The notes: generated from the sequence alone by a model not told the origin. A stretch of DNA of 64,000 nt from Micromonospora sp. NBC_01740 (GCF_035920365.1 NZ_CP109150.1:620001-684000); one strand, 5' to 3'; shown: positions 19,455-29,138, counted from the first letter of the stretch. A program made the numbers and translations.

Positions 19455-21130
19455 GCCACGTCCCAGACCGGCTCCGGTGTCTCCACCACCTCGTTGTCGC
19501 CCCGGAAGAGCACGAACCGGTCGAAGGTGCGGGTGAACCAGCGGTCGTGGGTCACCGCCACCACGGTCCCCTCGAACGCGGTCAGCCCGGCCTCCAGCGC
19601 CTCCGCCGAGGCCAGGTCGAGGTTGTCGGTGGGCTCGTCGAGCAGCAGCAGCGTCGCGCCGGAGAGCTCCAGCAGCAGCACCAGGAAGCGCGCCTGCTGA
19701 CCGCCGGAGAGCGTGCCGAAGCGCTGGTCGCCCTGCCCCGCCAGCTCGTACCGGCTCAGCGCCGCCATCGCGGCGTGCCGGTCCATGCCGGTCCGGTGCT
19801 CGTCGCCCCGCCAGAGGATCTCGACGAGGGTCTTCGTCATCAGTTCCGGCCGGTCGTGGGTCTGCGAGAAGTGCCCGGGGCGCACGCGCGCGCCGAGCCG
19901 GGCCACCCCGTCGTGCACCACCGGCGCGAGCGCGGCGGCGCCGTCGACCGGCCCGTTGGCCGGGTCGGGGTCGGTGCCGCCCCGGGCGAGCAGCCGCAGG
20001 AAGTGCGACTTGCCCGTGCCGTTGGCGCCGAGCACCGCGACCCGGTCGCCGTACCAGATCTCCAGGTCGAACGGGAAGGTCAGGCCGTCGAGCTCCAGCT
20101 GGTCGCAGATCACCGCGCGCTTGCCGGTCCGCCCGCCGGTGAGCTGCATCCGGATGTCCTGGTCCTTCGGCGGTACGGGCGGCGGCCCGGCCTCCTCGAA
20201 CTTGCGCAACCGGGTCTGCGCGGCCTGGTAGCGCGACGCCAGCCCGTCGTTGTACGCGGCCTTCTGCTTGTACATCAGCATCAGCTCGCGCAGCTTCTGG
20301 TGTTCCTCGTCCCACCGCCTGCGCAGCTCGTCGAGGCGGGCGTGCCGGGCCAGCCGGGCGGAGTGCCAGCTCGCGAAGCCACCCGGGTGCACCCAGGCGC
20401 TGCCGCCCTCCACGGCGACCACCCGGTCGGCGGTCTGGGCGAGCAGTTCCCGGTCGTGCGAGACGTAGAGCACCGACTTGGTCGACTCCCGCAGCCGCCC
20501 TTCCAGCCACCGTTTGCCGGGCACGTCGAGGAAGTTGTCCGGCTCGTCGAGGAGCAGCACCTCGTCGGGGCCGCGCAGCAGCAGTTCGAGGGCGAAGCGC
20601 TTCTGCTGGCCGCCGGAGAGGGTCCGGACGGGTCGTTCCCGGGCGCTCTCCCAGGGCAGACCGAGCACGATGGTGGCGACCGTGTCGAAGAGCACCTCGG
20701 CGTCGTACCCGCCGACCTCGCCCCAGGCCGCGAGCGCGTCCGCGTACGCCAGCTGGGCCTTGCCGGCGGCGGTGCTGTACTTGCCGCGGACCTCGGCGGC
20801 GCGCATGGCCTCCTCGGTCTCGACCAGCCGGCGGCCGGCGTCGCGCAGCACGGGCGGGGCCAGCGACAGGGCCAGGTCGGCCAGCGTCGACTCGTCGCCG
20901 ATCATCCCGATGAACTGGCGCATCACGCCCAGCCCGCCGGCGCGCGCGATCGCGCCGGTCTTCACCGGCAGGTCCTCGGCGACCATCCGCAGCAACGTCG
21001 TCTTGCCCGCGCCGTTCGGCCCGACCAGGGCCACCTTGGCACCCTCACCGACCCGGAACGACACGTCGGAGAAGAGCTCCCGGCCGTCGGGAAGGATGTG
21101 CCCGACCGCTGCCACGTCCACGTATCCCAC
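19451..21130 (-). CDS. ABC-F family ATPase
   Basis: The 559-residue soluble protein has two ABC domains and no membrane segments. NBD1 has GPNGAGKTT, LSGGQQKRF and VLLLDEPDNFLD. NBD2 has GANGTGKSH, LSGGQQARF and LLLDEPTDNLD. The Walker B ends, DNFLD and TDNLD, depart from the usual TNHLD. A charged linker (RWDEEHQKLREL) separates the domains. ABC-F proteins act on ribosomes, either as translation factors or to displace antibiotics. GTG at 21130 has AGGA 8 nt upstream. Coupling with a nucleotidyltransferase makes a self-protection role possible but unproven. Confidence 0.9.
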   Translation of the reverse strand: MGYVDVAAVGHILPDGRELFSDVSFRVGEGAKVALVGPNGAGKTTLLRMVAEDLPVKTGAIARAGGLGVMRQFIGMIGDESTLADLALSLAPPVLRDAGRRLVETEEAMRAAEVRGKYSTAAGKAQLAYADALAAWGEVGGYDAEVLFDTVATIVLGLPWESARERPVRTLSGGQQKRFALELLLRGPDEVLLLDEPDNFLDVPGKRWLEGRLRESTKSVLYVSHDRELLAQTADRVVAVEGGSAWVHPGGFASWHSARLARHARLDELRRRWDEEHQKLRELMLMYKQKAAYNDGLASRYQAAQTRLRKFEEAGPPPVPPKDQDIRMQLTGGRTGKRAVICDQLELDGLTFPFDLEIWYGDRVAVLGANGTGKSHFLRLLARGGTDPDPANGPVDGAAALAPVVHDGVARLGARVRPGHFSQTHDRPELMTKTLVEILWRGDEHRTGMDRHAAMAALSRYELAGQGDQRFGTLSGGQQARFLVLLLELSGATLLLLDEPTDNLDLASAEALEAGLTAFEGTVVAVTHDRWFTRTFDRFVLFRGDNEVVETPEPVWDVA

Positions 21131-21171
21131 GTCGGCATCCTGCCCGAGCACGGGCCGGGCGGCCCAATCAA

Positions 21172-21777
21172 TTACCGGGTGACCCGCAGCACCCGGTAGC
21201 CCTTCTGGCTGGCGTGGCGCCCCACCTGCCAGCCCTGCTCGACCAGCCAGCGCTGCAACGAGTCCCCGCCGAGATAGCGGGCCACCACCAGCCAGGCGAC
21301 GCCGTCCGGGGCGAGCCGGGGCAGCCAGCGCAGCAGGATGGCGTGCAGCTCGTCCTTGCCGACGTGGATCGGGGGGTTGGACCAGATCTCCGCGAAGGTC
21401 AGCTCGGCGGGTACGTCGTCCGGCGCGGCGACGCGTACCCGGTCGGCCGCGCCGACCCGGGCGGCGTTGGCCGCGGTGAGTTCCCGGGCCCGTTCGTTGA
21501 CGTCGACGGCCCACACGGTCGCCGTGGGGGCGGAACTGGCGAGTACGCAGGTGATCGGGCCGAAGCCGCAGCCGAGGTCGAGCAGGGCGCCGGTGGACCC
21601 GGCGGACGGCAGGTCGGCCTTGCGCAGCAGCACCGCCGTGCCGGGGTCGAGGCGGGCGGCGGAGAAGACGCCGGCGGAGGAGGCCAGGGTGTAGTCGCGG
21701 CCGGCGACGGAGAACTCGACCTCGCGCGGGTTGGCGGCGGTCGTGGGTTCAGCGGTGAAGTAGTGTTCGCCGGTCAC
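21172..21777 (-). CDS. RsmC-like class I methyltransferase
   Basis: The 201-residue protein has the MTS domain: GALLDLGCGFGPITCVLA as the SAM-binding loop, VWAVDVNERA with the acidic ribose contact, and SNPPIHVG, the NPP motif of rRNA/protein N-methyltransferases. RsmC-type enzymes methylate guanine in 16S rRNA; this single-domain form is common in actinobacteria. GTG at 21777 is chosen because the conserved N-terminus EHYFTAEP follows, although no strong ribosome site is seen. It lies just upstream of the ABC-F gene on the same strand, so the two ribosome-linked genes may be cotranscribed. Confidence 0.88.
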   Translation of the reverse strand: MTGEHYFTAEPTTAANPREVEFSVAGRDYTLASSAGVFSAARLDPGTAVLLRKADLPSAGSTGALLDLGCGFGPITCVLASSAPTATVWAVDVNERARELTAANAARVGAADRVRVAAPDDVPAELTFAEIWSNPPIHVGKDELHAILLRWLPRLAPDGVAWLVVARYLGGDSLQRWLVEQGWQVGRHASQKGYRVLRVTR

Positions 21778-21949
21778 GTCGACAATTCTCGCACCGCCGC
21801 CGGCCACGCCAGCGCGGACCCGGCAGGCGGGCGCGACCCTGCTCGACACAGGCCCCGCGGCGCGGATCCCCAACACGAGCCGAAACGACTCCGCCCACAA
21901 TTTCCTATTATTCGCACCTAAAGGGACAATGCCTCCTACTCTGGGCGGC

Positions 21950-23116
21950 ATGGTGTATCGGTACGAGTCCGATGAGGACGCATTCATGGAGTACCCGGAG
22001 CCCGGGTCCGACGGGCCGGTGCTCGGTGCCGGTCCGCCTCCCCCGGCCGGCCCCTCCCCGTCCCGCTTCCCGACGCCGTCGCTGCCCCGTGCCAACCGGA
22101 TCGCGCTGCCCTCCGCCACGCCGGAATCGGTCCGCGCCGCGGCGCAGGTATCGCCGCCGCCCGCCGCCGCGCCAGAGCCGGTCCGGGCCGCGGCGCAGGT
22201 GTCGCCACCGCCGTCCGCCCACGTGCGGACGCCCGCCGAGGGGCAGTCGCCGGCCCGGCCGCCCGCGCCGGTCGAGCCCTCTCCGCAGGTCGAGCCGGCC
22301 GCGCCGGTCGAGCCGCCGCCCTCAGCCGGGCGGTCGCAGCGGGGTGGCGGTGGCAGGTTGTGGCAGGTCGTGGTCGGCGGCGCGGCCGTCCTCGCGCTGC
22401 TGGCGCTCTGCGGCCTCGGTGCCGCCGCCCTGCTGGCCGAGCGCAACGGGACGCCGCAGAACACGCCCACGTCCCGACCGGAGGCGGCCGAGTCCGCCGA
22501 CGTCGGGGCGCAGCCGCTCGACTCGCGGGACACCGACCAGGCGCCGCTGACCGCCAAGGAACTCTTCCCCGGCAAGCAGCTCGTCGTCGCGGACGGGGAG
22601 CCCGCCTACAAGGTGTTGAAGAGCCAGTCCAGCGCCGCCTGCGCGGTGGCGGCCACCGGTGAGGTCGCCGACCTGCTGGTCCGCCTCGGCTGCACCCAGG
22701 TGGTCCGGGCCACGCTGCGGACGCCCGACGGCGGCCACCTCGTCACCACCGGCTTGTTCAACCTGACCGACCGGGCCAACGCCGAACGCGCCCGCGACCG
22801 GATCCGCCTGCTGCTCGACGAGCGCGAGGGCCGGTTCCGGGGCATGGCGGCCGACGAGGACAGCGCGGCGATCGCCACCGCGCCGGCCCGCGTCGGCTGG
22901 CAGGTGCGCGGCCACTACCTCGCGTACGCGGTGGTCACCCGCAGCGACGGCGAGACGATCGGGTCCGGCGACACGAAGGCCCGGGAGATCCTCTTCGACA
23001 TGATCGAGCTGCACCTCAACCGGGGCGTGCTGGAGCGCCGGGCGGACGGCGGCACGGCCGGCCAGCCGACCGACGAGGGCGCGAGCGACACCGGCAGGCA
23101 GGACGGGGGCGACTGA
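21950..23116 (+). CDS. Proline-rich single-pass membrane protein of unknown function
   Basis: The product is about 388 residues: an acidic start (VYRYESDEDAFMEY), a Pro/Ala-rich cytoplasmic stretch with two near-identical VRAAAQVSPPP segments, one membrane helix at about 137-162, and an extracellular C-terminal domain of about 200 residues. The outer domain has two cysteines (SSAACAVA and LVRLGCTQV) and no family I recognise. ATG at 21950 is preferred; ATG at 21929 is in frame. TATTAT at 21906-21911 could be a -10 element, leaving a very short leader. It ends convergently at a hairpin. Confidence 0.72.
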   Translation: MVYRYESDEDAFMEYPEPGSDGPVLGAGPPPPAGPSPSRFPTPSLPRANRIALPSATPESVRAAAQVSPPPAAAPEPVRAAAQVSPPPSAHVRTPAEGQSPARPPAPVEPSPQVEPAAPVEPPPSAGRSQRGGGGRLWQVVVGGAAVLALLALCGLGAAALLAERNGTPQNTPTSRPEAAESADVGAQPLDSRDTDQAPLTAKELFPGKQLVVADGEPAYKVLKSQSSAACAVAATGEVADLLVRLGCTQVVRATLRTPDGGHLVTTGLFNLTDRANAERARDRIRLLLDEREGRFRGMAADEDSAAIATAPARVGWQVRGHYLAYAVVTRSDGETIGSGDTKAREILFDMIELHLNRGVLERRADGGTAGQPTDEGASDTGRQDGGD

Positions 23117-23141
23117 CCGGGCCGCAACGGCGAGCGCGCGC

Positions 23142-23174
23142 AACGGGTACGTGGGCCACGGCCGCGTACCCGTT
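23142..23174. terminator. Convergent hairpin terminator
   Basis: AACGGGTACG (23142-23151) pairs perfectly with CGTACCCGTT (23165-23174) around a 13-nt loop. It sits between the ends of the proline-rich protein gene and the peptidase gene, which face each other. Confidence 0.65.
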
Positions 23175-23195
23175 CCGCGTCCCGCCCCCGGCCAC

Positions 23196-24248
23196 CTACG
23201 TCCGGAGCTCGACCCGGTGTGCCCGCAACAGGTCGAGCATCCGGTCGTGCGGCACCGCGTGCTTGACCCGCCCCTTGACCCCGACGGTGGTGCGCGCCAT
23301 GAACAGCGAGTTCAGCAGTGCCTCCTCCACGGCCTCCAGCACCGCCGCGAAGACCGGCTCCAGGTCGGACTCCGGCGCCGTCGGTGCCTGCGTGTCGGCG
23401 GTGGAGAACGCCAGGGCGTAGTCGCCGCTGCCGCCGGCGAAGTCCGAACCGACCCGCGCCATGGCGAAGACGGCCCGACGGGCCACCCGACCCAGTTGCC
23501 GCGCGTCGAGGCGGCCGTCCGTGGCGACCACGATGACGCAGGAGTTCCCCGGTTGCTCCGGCCGGCCCGGCAGCGACAGGCTCGGCACTCCCACCTGCTC
23601 GGGGCGGATCGGCACCCCGCACACCTGTAGCAGGCCGGAGAAGTTGGACTGCACCAGCACACCGACGGTGATGGAGCCACGGGAGGTCGTGGCGAGCCGC
23701 GAGGACGTGCCGATGCCGGCCTTGAAGCCGAGGGCCGCCGTGCCCGTACCGGCGCCGACGGCACCCTCCGCTGGCAGTCCGCCGCGGGCCTCCGCCAGCG
23801 CCGCGAGGACGTGCTGCTCCCGCACCGGCCGGGCCCGGATGTCGGACAGGAACCCGTCGTTGGTCTCCGCCACCACCGGGTTCAGCGACTCGGCCGTCTC
23901 CCGGCCCGGCTGCCCGAGCATGTACGTGACCAGCGCGTCCGCGGCCCGGAACGTCGACAGCGTCGCGGTCAGCACCACGGGCGTCTCGATCTCGCCCAGC
24001 TCGGCCACCTGGGTCGAGCCGACCATCTTGCCGTGCCCGTTGCCCACGAACAGCCCCGCCGGCAGCGACCGACGGTCGGTCAACTGGTCCGGGACGATCG
24101 CCGTCACCCCGCTGCGGATGCTGTCCCCCTCGACCAGCGTGGTGTGGCCCACCCGCACGCCGGGCACGTCGGTGACGGCGTTCAGCGGTCCCGTCGGCAG
24201 CGTCCCGACGACGATGCCGAGGTCCCGTCCACGGCGAGGTTCCTGCAC
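23196..24248 (-). CDS. P1 family (DmpA-type) peptidase
   Basis: The 350-residue enzyme belongs to the N-terminal-nucleophile DmpA/BapA family, which self-cleaves and acts as an aminopeptidase or beta-peptidase. VTDVPGVRVGHTTL opens the alpha part. GNSCVIVVATDG carries the probable nucleophile Ser after Asn at the autoprocessing site, and AVFAMARVGSDFAGGSGDYALAF follows in two conserved blocks. GTG at 24248 has AAGGAG 8 nt upstream. No signal peptide is seen. It is the last gene before the ribosomal cluster, 62 nt after truA on the same strand. Confidence 0.87.
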   Translation of the reverse strand: MQEPRRGRDLGIVVGTLPTGPLNAVTDVPGVRVGHTTLVEGDSIRSGVTAIVPDQLTDRRSLPAGLFVGNGHGKMVGSTQVAELGEIETPVVLTATLSTFRAADALVTYMLGQPGRETAESLNPVVAETNDGFLSDIRARPVREQHVLAALAEARGGLPAEGAVGAGTGTAALGFKAGIGTSSRLATTSRGSITVGVLVQSNFSGLLQVCGVPIRPEQVGVPSLSLPGRPEQPGNSCVIVVATDGRLDARQLGRVARRAVFAMARVGSDFAGGSGDYALAFSTADTQAPTAPESDLEPVFAAVLEAVEEALLNSLFMARTTVGVKGRVKHAVPHDRMLDLLRAHRVELRT

Positions 24249-24310
24249 GGCTTCCACTCCTTGACGCTCGACGATGCTCTGCCGGGTGCCGGGAGGCAGG
24301 CCCCGGGCGG

Positions 24311-25141
24311 TCAGCCCTCCACGGGTACGCGCAGCCGGCGGGTCGCCTCGGCGCGGTGGGCGTACTCGGCCGGATCCTCGGGGTAGCCGACGGCGACCAG
24401 GGTCAGCCCGTGCGCCGGCGCCACGGTCACCTCGCTGGAGCGTTCCCGGTGTACGAGCAGGCTGCCCGGCCACTCGACCGGCCGGCGCCCGTCGCCGGCG
24501 ACCAGCATGGCGCCGACGAGGCTGCGCACCATCGCCTGGCAGAACGCGTCGGCCTGCACGGTGGCCACGAGGATCCCGTCCGGGTCCCGTCGCCAGTCCA
24601 GCCGGGTCACCTCGCGCAGCGTGGTGGCGTTCTCCTTGCGCCGGCAGTACGCGGCGAAGTCGTGCTCCCCCACCAGCCCGGCGGCGGCGGCGTTCAGCGC
24701 GGCCAGGTCGAGCGGCTTCGGCCAGGCCAGGATCTCGTGCCGGCGCAGCGGCTCGGCGCCCCACGGCGCGTCGGTCACGCGGTACTCGTAGCGGCGGAAG
24801 GTGGCCGAGAACCGGGCGTCGAAGTCGGCGGGCACCTCGGCCATCGCGCGTACCCGGACGTCGGTGGGGAGCAGCCGGGCCAGTCGGCGCAGCAGCCGTC
24901 CGTCGTGCTCCCGCCACACGGCGGCCGGCAGGTCGAGGTGGCAGACCTGCCCGGTGGCGTGCACCCCGGCGTCGGTGCGGCCCGCCACGGTCAGGCCGGT
25001 CGCCGTACCCGCGCCGAGGACCAGGTCGAGGGTCTCCACGAGCACCCCGGCGACCGTGCGCCGGGTGGGCTGGGCGGCCCAGCCGGAGAAGCCCGACCCG
25101 TCGTACGCGACGTCCAGCCGCAGCCGGGTGCGCTCGTCCAC
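24311..25141 (-). CDS. truA: tRNA pseudouridine(38-40) synthase TruA
   Basis: The 276-residue enzyme isomerises uridines 38-40 of tRNA anticodon arms. The catalytic aspartate is in GRTDAGVHATGQV; VAYDGSGFSGWAAQP opens the protein and ADAFCQAMVRSLVGAML is the conserved C-terminal block. GTG at 25141 has GGAGG 5 nt upstream. truA commonly follows rplQ; here a strong hairpin separates them, so its expression may be set by read-through. Confidence 0.95.
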   Translation of the reverse strand: MDERTRLRLDVAYDGSGFSGWAAQPTRRTVAGVLVETLDLVLGAGTATGLTVAGRTDAGVHATGQVCHLDLPAAVWREHDGRLLRRLARLLPTDVRVRAMAEVPADFDARFSATFRRYEYRVTDAPWGAEPLRRHEILAWPKPLDLAALNAAAAGLVGEHDFAAYCRRKENATTLREVTRLDWRRDPDGILVATVQADAFCQAMVRSLVGAMLVAGDGRRPVEWPGSLLVHRERSSEVTVAPAHGLTLVAVGYPEDPAEYAHRAEATRRLRVPVEG

Positions 25142-25161
25142 TCGTACCTCCGCCTCACGGG

Positions 25162-25199
25162 GTCGGGCCCGGCACCCCACGAGGGGTGCCGGGCCCGAC
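25162..25199 (-). terminator. Perfect 17-bp hairpin after rplQ
   Basis: Arms 25162-25178 and 25183-25199 pair exactly with an ACGA loop. It lies between rplQ and truA and is the likely end, or partial end, of the alpha operon transcript. Confidence 0.8.
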
Positions 25200-25210
25200 G
25201 GTGGCCTGGA

Positions 25211-25771
25211 TCAGGCCTTGTCGTTCTCGCCGGCCTCGTCGCTGTCCTCGCGGGCGGCGGCGGTGTCGCCGGACGCCGACACGGGCGCCTCGGCGTCCTG
25301 GTCGCCCGAGTTCGACTTCGGGGCCTCCTCGGCCGGGGCGAGCGCCTCGACCTTGTCCTGCTGCGCGGCCTTGCGGGCGGCGGTCTTCTTGTTCGCCTTC
25401 GGCTCGGCGACCTGAAGCTCCTCGACCAGCTCGATGATCGCCATCGGCGCGTTGTCACCCTTGCGCGGACCGGTCTTCACGATCCGGGTGTAGCCACCGT
25501 TGCGGGTGGCGAACCGGGGGGCGATCTGGTCGAACAGGGCGTAGACCACGTCCTTGTCCTTGACGACGCCCAGCACCCGCCGGCGGGACGCCAGGTCGCC
25601 GCGCTTGGCCTTGGTGATGAGCTGCTCGGCCAGCGGACGCAGCCGCCGGGCCTTCGTCTCGGTGGTCTTGATCTTGCCGTGCTGGAACAGCGCAGTGGCC
25701 AGGTTGGCCAGCATCAGCCGCTCGTGCGCGGGGCTGCCGCCGAGGCGGGGGCCCTTGGTGGGCGTGGGCAT
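25211..25771 (-). CDS. rplQ: 50S ribosomal protein L17
   Basis: At 186 residues it is longer than the usual 120-130. The core, from [20 protein letters not shown] through the [12 protein letters not shown] motif, is normal. The last ~60 residues are an Ala/Glu/Asp/Lys-rich disordered tail ([14 protein letters not shown] then acidic). Such tails are known in some actinobacterial L17. It is the last ribosomal gene of the alpha cluster after rpoA. Confidence 0.97.
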   Translation of the reverse strand: MPTPTKGPRLGGSPAHERLMLANLATALFQHGKIKTTETKARRLRPLAEQLITKAKRGDLASRRRVLGVVKDKDVVYALFDQIAPRFATRNGGYTRIVKTGPRKGDNAPMAIIELVEELQVAEPKANKKTAARKAAQQDKVEALAPAEEAPKSNSGDQDAEAPVSASGDTAAAREDSDEAGENDKA

Positions 25772-25805
25772 GCTTGGTGCTCCTCAGGTGTGGCGGCAGC
25801 GCGGA

Positions 25806-26828
25806 CTAGAGCTGCTCGGTCTCGCGATAGTCGTCGGTGTCGTAGTCGGCCTCGCCGAAGGCGTCCACGACGTGCGCCGGGTCGAAGTTCGGGGCCGAGT
25901 CCTTCAGCCCCAGACCCATCCCGGCGAGCTTCATCTTGACCTCGTCGATCGACTTCTGACCGAAGTTGCGGATGTCGAGGAGGTCGGCCTCGGTACGCCC
26001 GATGAGCTCACCAACGGAGTTGATGCCCTCGCGCTTGAGGCAGTTGTAGGAGCGGACGGTCAGGTCCAGCTCCTCGATCGGCAGCGCCAGGTCGGCCGCG
26101 AGCTGGGCGTCCTGCGGGGACGGCCCGATGTCGATGCCCTCGGCGGTCTCGTCCAGCTCCCGGGCCAGACCGAACAGCTCCACCAGCGTCGAGCCGGCGG
26201 AGGCCAGCGCGGTACGCGGGCCCATCGACGGCTTGGTCTCGACGTCGATGATCAGCCGGTCGAAGTCGGTCCGCTGCTCGACACGGGTCGCCTCGACGCG
26301 GTACGTCACCTTCAGCACCGGCGAGTAGATCGAGTCGACCGGGATCCGGCCGATCTCGGCGCCGGCCTGCTTGTTCTGCGCCGCCGTGACGTAGCCGCGA
26401 CCCCGCTCGACGGTCAGCTCCATGTCGAGCCGGCCCTTGCCGTTGAGGGTGGCGAGCTTCAGGTCCGGGTTGTGCACCGAGACGCCGGCCGGCGGCTGGA
26501 TGTCGCCCGCCGTCACGTCGCCCGGGCCCTGCTTGCGCAGGTACATGCTGACCGGCTCGTCGTGCTCGGAGCTGACGCAGAGCTCCTTGATGTTCATGAC
26601 GAGCTCGACCACGTCCTCCTTGACACCGGGGATCGTGGTGAACTCGTGCAGCACGCCGTCGATCTTGATCGAGGTGACCGCCGCACCCGGGATCGACGAC
26701 AGCAGCGTGCGCCGCAGCGAGTTGCCCAGGGTGTACCCGAAGCCCGGCTCCAGCGGCTCGATGGTGAACCGGGACCGGGTCTCGTTGATCGACTCCTCGG
26801 AGAGAGTCGGTCGCTGGCTGATGAGCAT
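25806..26828 (-). CDS. rpoA: RNA polymerase alpha subunit
   Basis: The 340-residue protein has the N-terminal dimerisation domain ([20 protein letters not shown]) and the C-terminal DNA-binding domain ([20 protein letters not shown] and the helix-hairpin-helix [11 protein letters not shown]) joined by an acidic linker. ATG at 26828 follows a GAGAAGA-type ribosome site. An acidic 30-residue tail is usual for actinobacteria. It follows rpsD across a 12-bp hairpin. Confidence 0.99.
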   Translation of the reverse strand: MLISQRPTLSEESINETRSRFTIEPLEPGFGYTLGNSLRRTLLSSIPGAAVTSIKIDGVLHEFTTIPGVKEDVVELVMNIKELCVSSEHDEPVSMYLRKQGPGDVTAGDIQPPAGVSVHNPDLKLATLNGKGRLDMELTVERGRGYVTAAQNKQAGAEIGRIPVDSIYSPVLKVTYRVEATRVEQRTDFDRLIIDVETKPSMGPRTALASAGSTLVELFGLARELDETAEGIDIGPSPQDAQLAADLALPIEELDLTVRSYNCLKREGINSVGELIGRTEADLLDIRNFGQKSIDEVKMKLAGMGLGLKDSAPNFDPAHVVDAFGEADYDTDDYRETEQL

Positions 26829-26883
26829 GTCTTCTCTTCTCTTCCGGGGCGCCCGCCATATGACGCCCACGACAAAGTGTTCC

Positions 26884-26912
26884 GGTGGCCCGCCCCGGAA
26901 GGGCGGGCCACC
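26884..26912 (-). terminator. Perfect 12-bp hairpin between rpsD and rpoA
   Basis: GGTGGCCCGCCC (26884-26895) pairs with GGGCGGGCCACC (26901-26912). It is inside the operon, so partial termination or RNA processing is more likely than a full stop. Confidence 0.65.
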
Positions 26913-26926
26913 GCAACGAGCTCCGA

Positions 26927-27553
26927 CTACTTGGAGTAGAGCTCGACGATCAGCTGCTCCTGGACCTGCGTGTCGATGACCTGGCGGGCCGGGAGCGAGT
27001 GCACGAGCACCTTCATCTGGCTGGGGATAGCCTCCAGCCACGCCGGAACCGACTTCGAGCCGGCCTGAGCCTGCGCGACGATGAACGGGGTGAGCTCCTT
27101 GCTCTTGCCCCGGACCTCGATGATGTCGTGCTCCTTGACGCGGAACGACGGGATGTCGACCTTCTTGCCGTTCACGGTGAAGTGACCGTGCTTGACGAGC
27201 TGGCGGGCCATGTCCCGGGACTGGGCGTAGCCAGCCCGGTAGACCACGTTGTCCAGCCGCGACTCGAGGATCTGCAGGAGAACCTCACCGGTCTTGGCCT
27301 TCTTGCCCACGGCCTCTTCGTAGTAGCCGCGGAACTGCTTCTCCAGCACGCCGTACACGCGGCGGGCCTTCTGCTTCTCACGGAGCTGGAGCAGGTACTC
27401 CGTCTCCTTCGTGCGGCCGCGGCCGTGCTGCCCGGGCGGGAACGGCCGGGACTCGAACGGGCACTTCGGACCATCGCACTTGCTGCCCTTGAGGAACAGC
27501 TTCATCTTCTCCCGCCGGCAACGGCGGCAGTCAGCACCGGTGTAACGAGCCAT
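26927..27553 (-). CDS. rpsD: 30S ribosomal protein S4
   Basis: This 208-residue primary 16S rRNA-binding protein is the zinc-binding (C+) form: Cys9, Cys12, Cys26 and Cys31. The S4 RNA-binding domain, [20 protein letters not shown] and [17 protein letters not shown], follows. In other bacteria S4 represses the alpha operon; no leader target can be read here. It starts 14 nt after rpsK. Confidence 0.98.
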   Translation of the reverse strand: MARYTGADCRRCRREKMKLFLKGSKCDGPKCPFESRPFPPGQHGRGRTKETEYLLQLREKQKARRVYGVLEKQFRGYYEEAVGKKAKTGEVLLQILESRLDNVVYRAGYAQSRDMARQLVKHGHFTVNGKKVDIPSFRVKEHDIIEVRGKSKELTPFIVAQAQAGSKSVPAWLEAIPSQMKVLVHSLPARQVIDTQVQEQLIVELYSK

Positions 27554-27567
27554 CTCTCTCTAACCTC

Positions 27568-27975
27568 TCAGACCCGGCGACGCTTCGGCGGACGGCACCC
27601 GTTGTGCGGCTGCGGCGTGACGTCGGCGATCTGCCCGACCTCGAGCCCGGCTGCCTGCAGCGAACGGATGGCGGTCTCCCGGCCGGAGCCGGGTCCCTTG
27701 ACGAACACGTCGACCTTGCGCATGCCGTGCTCCATCGCCCGACGCGCGGCGGCCTCGGCGGCCAGCTGCGCGGCGAACGGGGTCGACTTGCGGGAGCCCT
27801 TGAAGCCCACCTGGCCCGAGGAGGCCCAGGAGATGACCGCACCGGTCGGGTCGGTGATCGACACGATGGTGTTGTTGAAGGTGCTCTTGATGTGCGCCTG
27901 CCCGTGGGCGACGTTCTTGCGTTCCTTGCGCCGGACCTTCTTGACAGCGGCTCCGGCACGAGCCTTCGGTGGCAT
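27568..27975 (-). CDS. rpsK: 30S ribosomal protein S11
   Basis: The 135-residue platform protein has a basic N-terminus ([11 protein letters not shown]), [15 protein letters not shown], the [16 protein letters not shown] motif and the conserved end [16 protein letters not shown]. Length is normal. It lies 91 nt after rpsM, in a gap with a weak 7-bp stem (ATCCGGG/CCCGGAT). Confidence 0.98.
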   Translation of the reverse strand: MPPKARAGAAVKKVRRKERKNVAHGQAHIKSTFNNTIVSITDPTGAVISWASSGQVGFKGSRKSTPFAAQLAAEAAARRAMEHGMRKVDVFVKGPGSGRETAIRSLQAAGLEVGQIADVTPQPHNGCRPPKRRRV

Positions 27976-28066
27976 AAGTCTGTGCGCTCCTAGTTGACTT
28001 TCCGGAACGGACCGCGAGATCCGGGCCTGCCTCGATCCGACATAGACCCGGATTCCGGTTTACGTC

Positions 28067-28447
28067 CTACTTCTTGCCGGGCTTCTTCTTGCCGGCCACG
28101 GTCCGCTTCGGGCCCTTGCGGGTCCGCGCGTTGGTCTTGGTCCGCTGGCCACGCACGGGCAGGCCCCGGCGGTGCCGGATACCCGCGTAGCAGCCGATCT
28201 CGACCTTGCGGCGGATGTCAGCGGCGACCTCGCGGCGCAGGTCGCCTTCAACCTTGTAGTTGCCCTCGATGTGGTTACGGAGCTGGACCAGCTCCTCGTC
28301 CGTGAGGTCCCGGACGCGCTTGTCCGGCGAGATGCCGGTGGCAGAGAGCGTCTCCAGGGCCCGGGTGCGACCCACGCCGAAGATGTAGGTGAGCGCGATC
28401 TCCATCCGCTTCTCGCGGGGGAGGTCGACGCCGACTAGACGTGCCAT
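28067..28447 (-). CDS. rpsM: 30S ribosomal protein S13
   Basis: The 126-residue head protein contacts 23S rRNA in an intersubunit bridge. [20 protein letters not shown] starts it and [20 protein letters not shown] ends the tRNA-contacting tail. ATG at 28447, with GAGGAG upstream, fits the family start; a longer frame adds residues without homologues. A 262-nt spacer with small hairpins (CCCCGG 28566-28571 with CCGGGG 28579-28584) separates it from rpmJ. Confidence 0.98.
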   Translation of the reverse strand: MARLVGVDLPREKRMEIALTYIFGVGRTRALETLSATGISPDKRVRDLTDEELVQLRNHIEGNYKVEGDLRREVAADIRRKVEIGCYAGIRHRRGLPVRGQRTKTNARTRKGPKRTVAGKKKPGKK

Positions 28448-28709
28448 GTGCGGGCGTACTCCTCGTGATGTTCTGGCGGAGGTGTGGACCCGTCCCACCC
28501 CGCTACCGACCGTTCCGCCACCGGCGTCGTGCGCCGGCGACCAGGTCGGTCGCTGCCCGAGCGGGCCCCGGCCTCCGACCGGGGGTCAACCACGATGAGG
28601 TACGCGACGCGCACCGCCCGCGGCTGGGACGAGCATGTGATTCGGTGTCTGGATCTGCGGCCCGGACCGATTTCGACCGACCGTTGTCACACGACCGGCC
28701 GGAACTGGT

Positions 28710-28823
28710 TCAGCCCTGGCGCTGCTTGTGGCGCGGGTCGGTGCAGATGACCATGACCCGGCCGTGCCGGCGAATGACCCGGCACTTGTTGCAGATCCTC
28801 TTGACGCTCGGCTTGACCTTCAC
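28710..28823 (-). CDS. rpmJ: 50S ribosomal protein L36
   Basis: The 37-residue protein [20 protein letters not shown] through PRHKQRQG carries the zinc ligands Cys11, Cys14, Cys27 and His32 of the C+ form. The GTG start at 28823 has AAGG 5 nt upstream and gives the family length. An upstream in-frame ATG would add six residues. It lies between infA and rpsM as in most bacteria. Confidence 0.95.
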   Translation of the reverse strand: MKVKPSVKRICNKCRVIRRHGRVMVICTDPRHKQRQG

Positions 28824-28916
28824 GGTTGCCTTACTTCCCATCTGGCCCGACGACGCGCCGAGGCGCGACACCGGACGTCGAAGACGGACACGGGGACGTC
28901 CCGGCCGCCGTCAGGC

Positions 28917-29138
28917 TTACTTGTAGCGGTAGACGATGCGCCCGCGGGTCAGGTCGTACGGCGAGAGTTCGACGACGACCCGGTCCTCCGGCAGGATGCG
29001 GATGTAGTGCTGCCGCATCTTGCCGCTGATGTGAGCCAGCACCTTGTGGCCGTTCGCGAGCTCCACCCGGAACATGGCGTTCGGCAGGGGCTCGATGACC
29101 CGACCCTCGATCTCGATGGCTCCGTCTTTTTTCGGCAT
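28917..29138 (-). CDS. infA: Translation initiation factor IF-1
   Basis: The 73-residue OB-fold protein binds the 30S A site. [20 protein letters not shown] and the end [10 protein letters not shown] are highly conserved. ATG at 29138 has GGAGG just upstream. It starts the alpha cluster after a 228-nt gap, so a promoter probably lies at 29139-29366, but no convincing -35/-10 pair was found. Confidence 0.97.
   Translation of the reverse strand: MPKKDGAIEIEGRVIEPLPNAMFRVELANGHKVLAHISGKMRQHYIRILPEDRVVVELSPYDLTRGRIVYRYK

Noticed and set aside
19451..21130. Naming the ABC-F gene as a known antibiotic-resistance determinant
   Set aside because: No clade-specific feature can be read by eye; the family also includes housekeeping translation factors.
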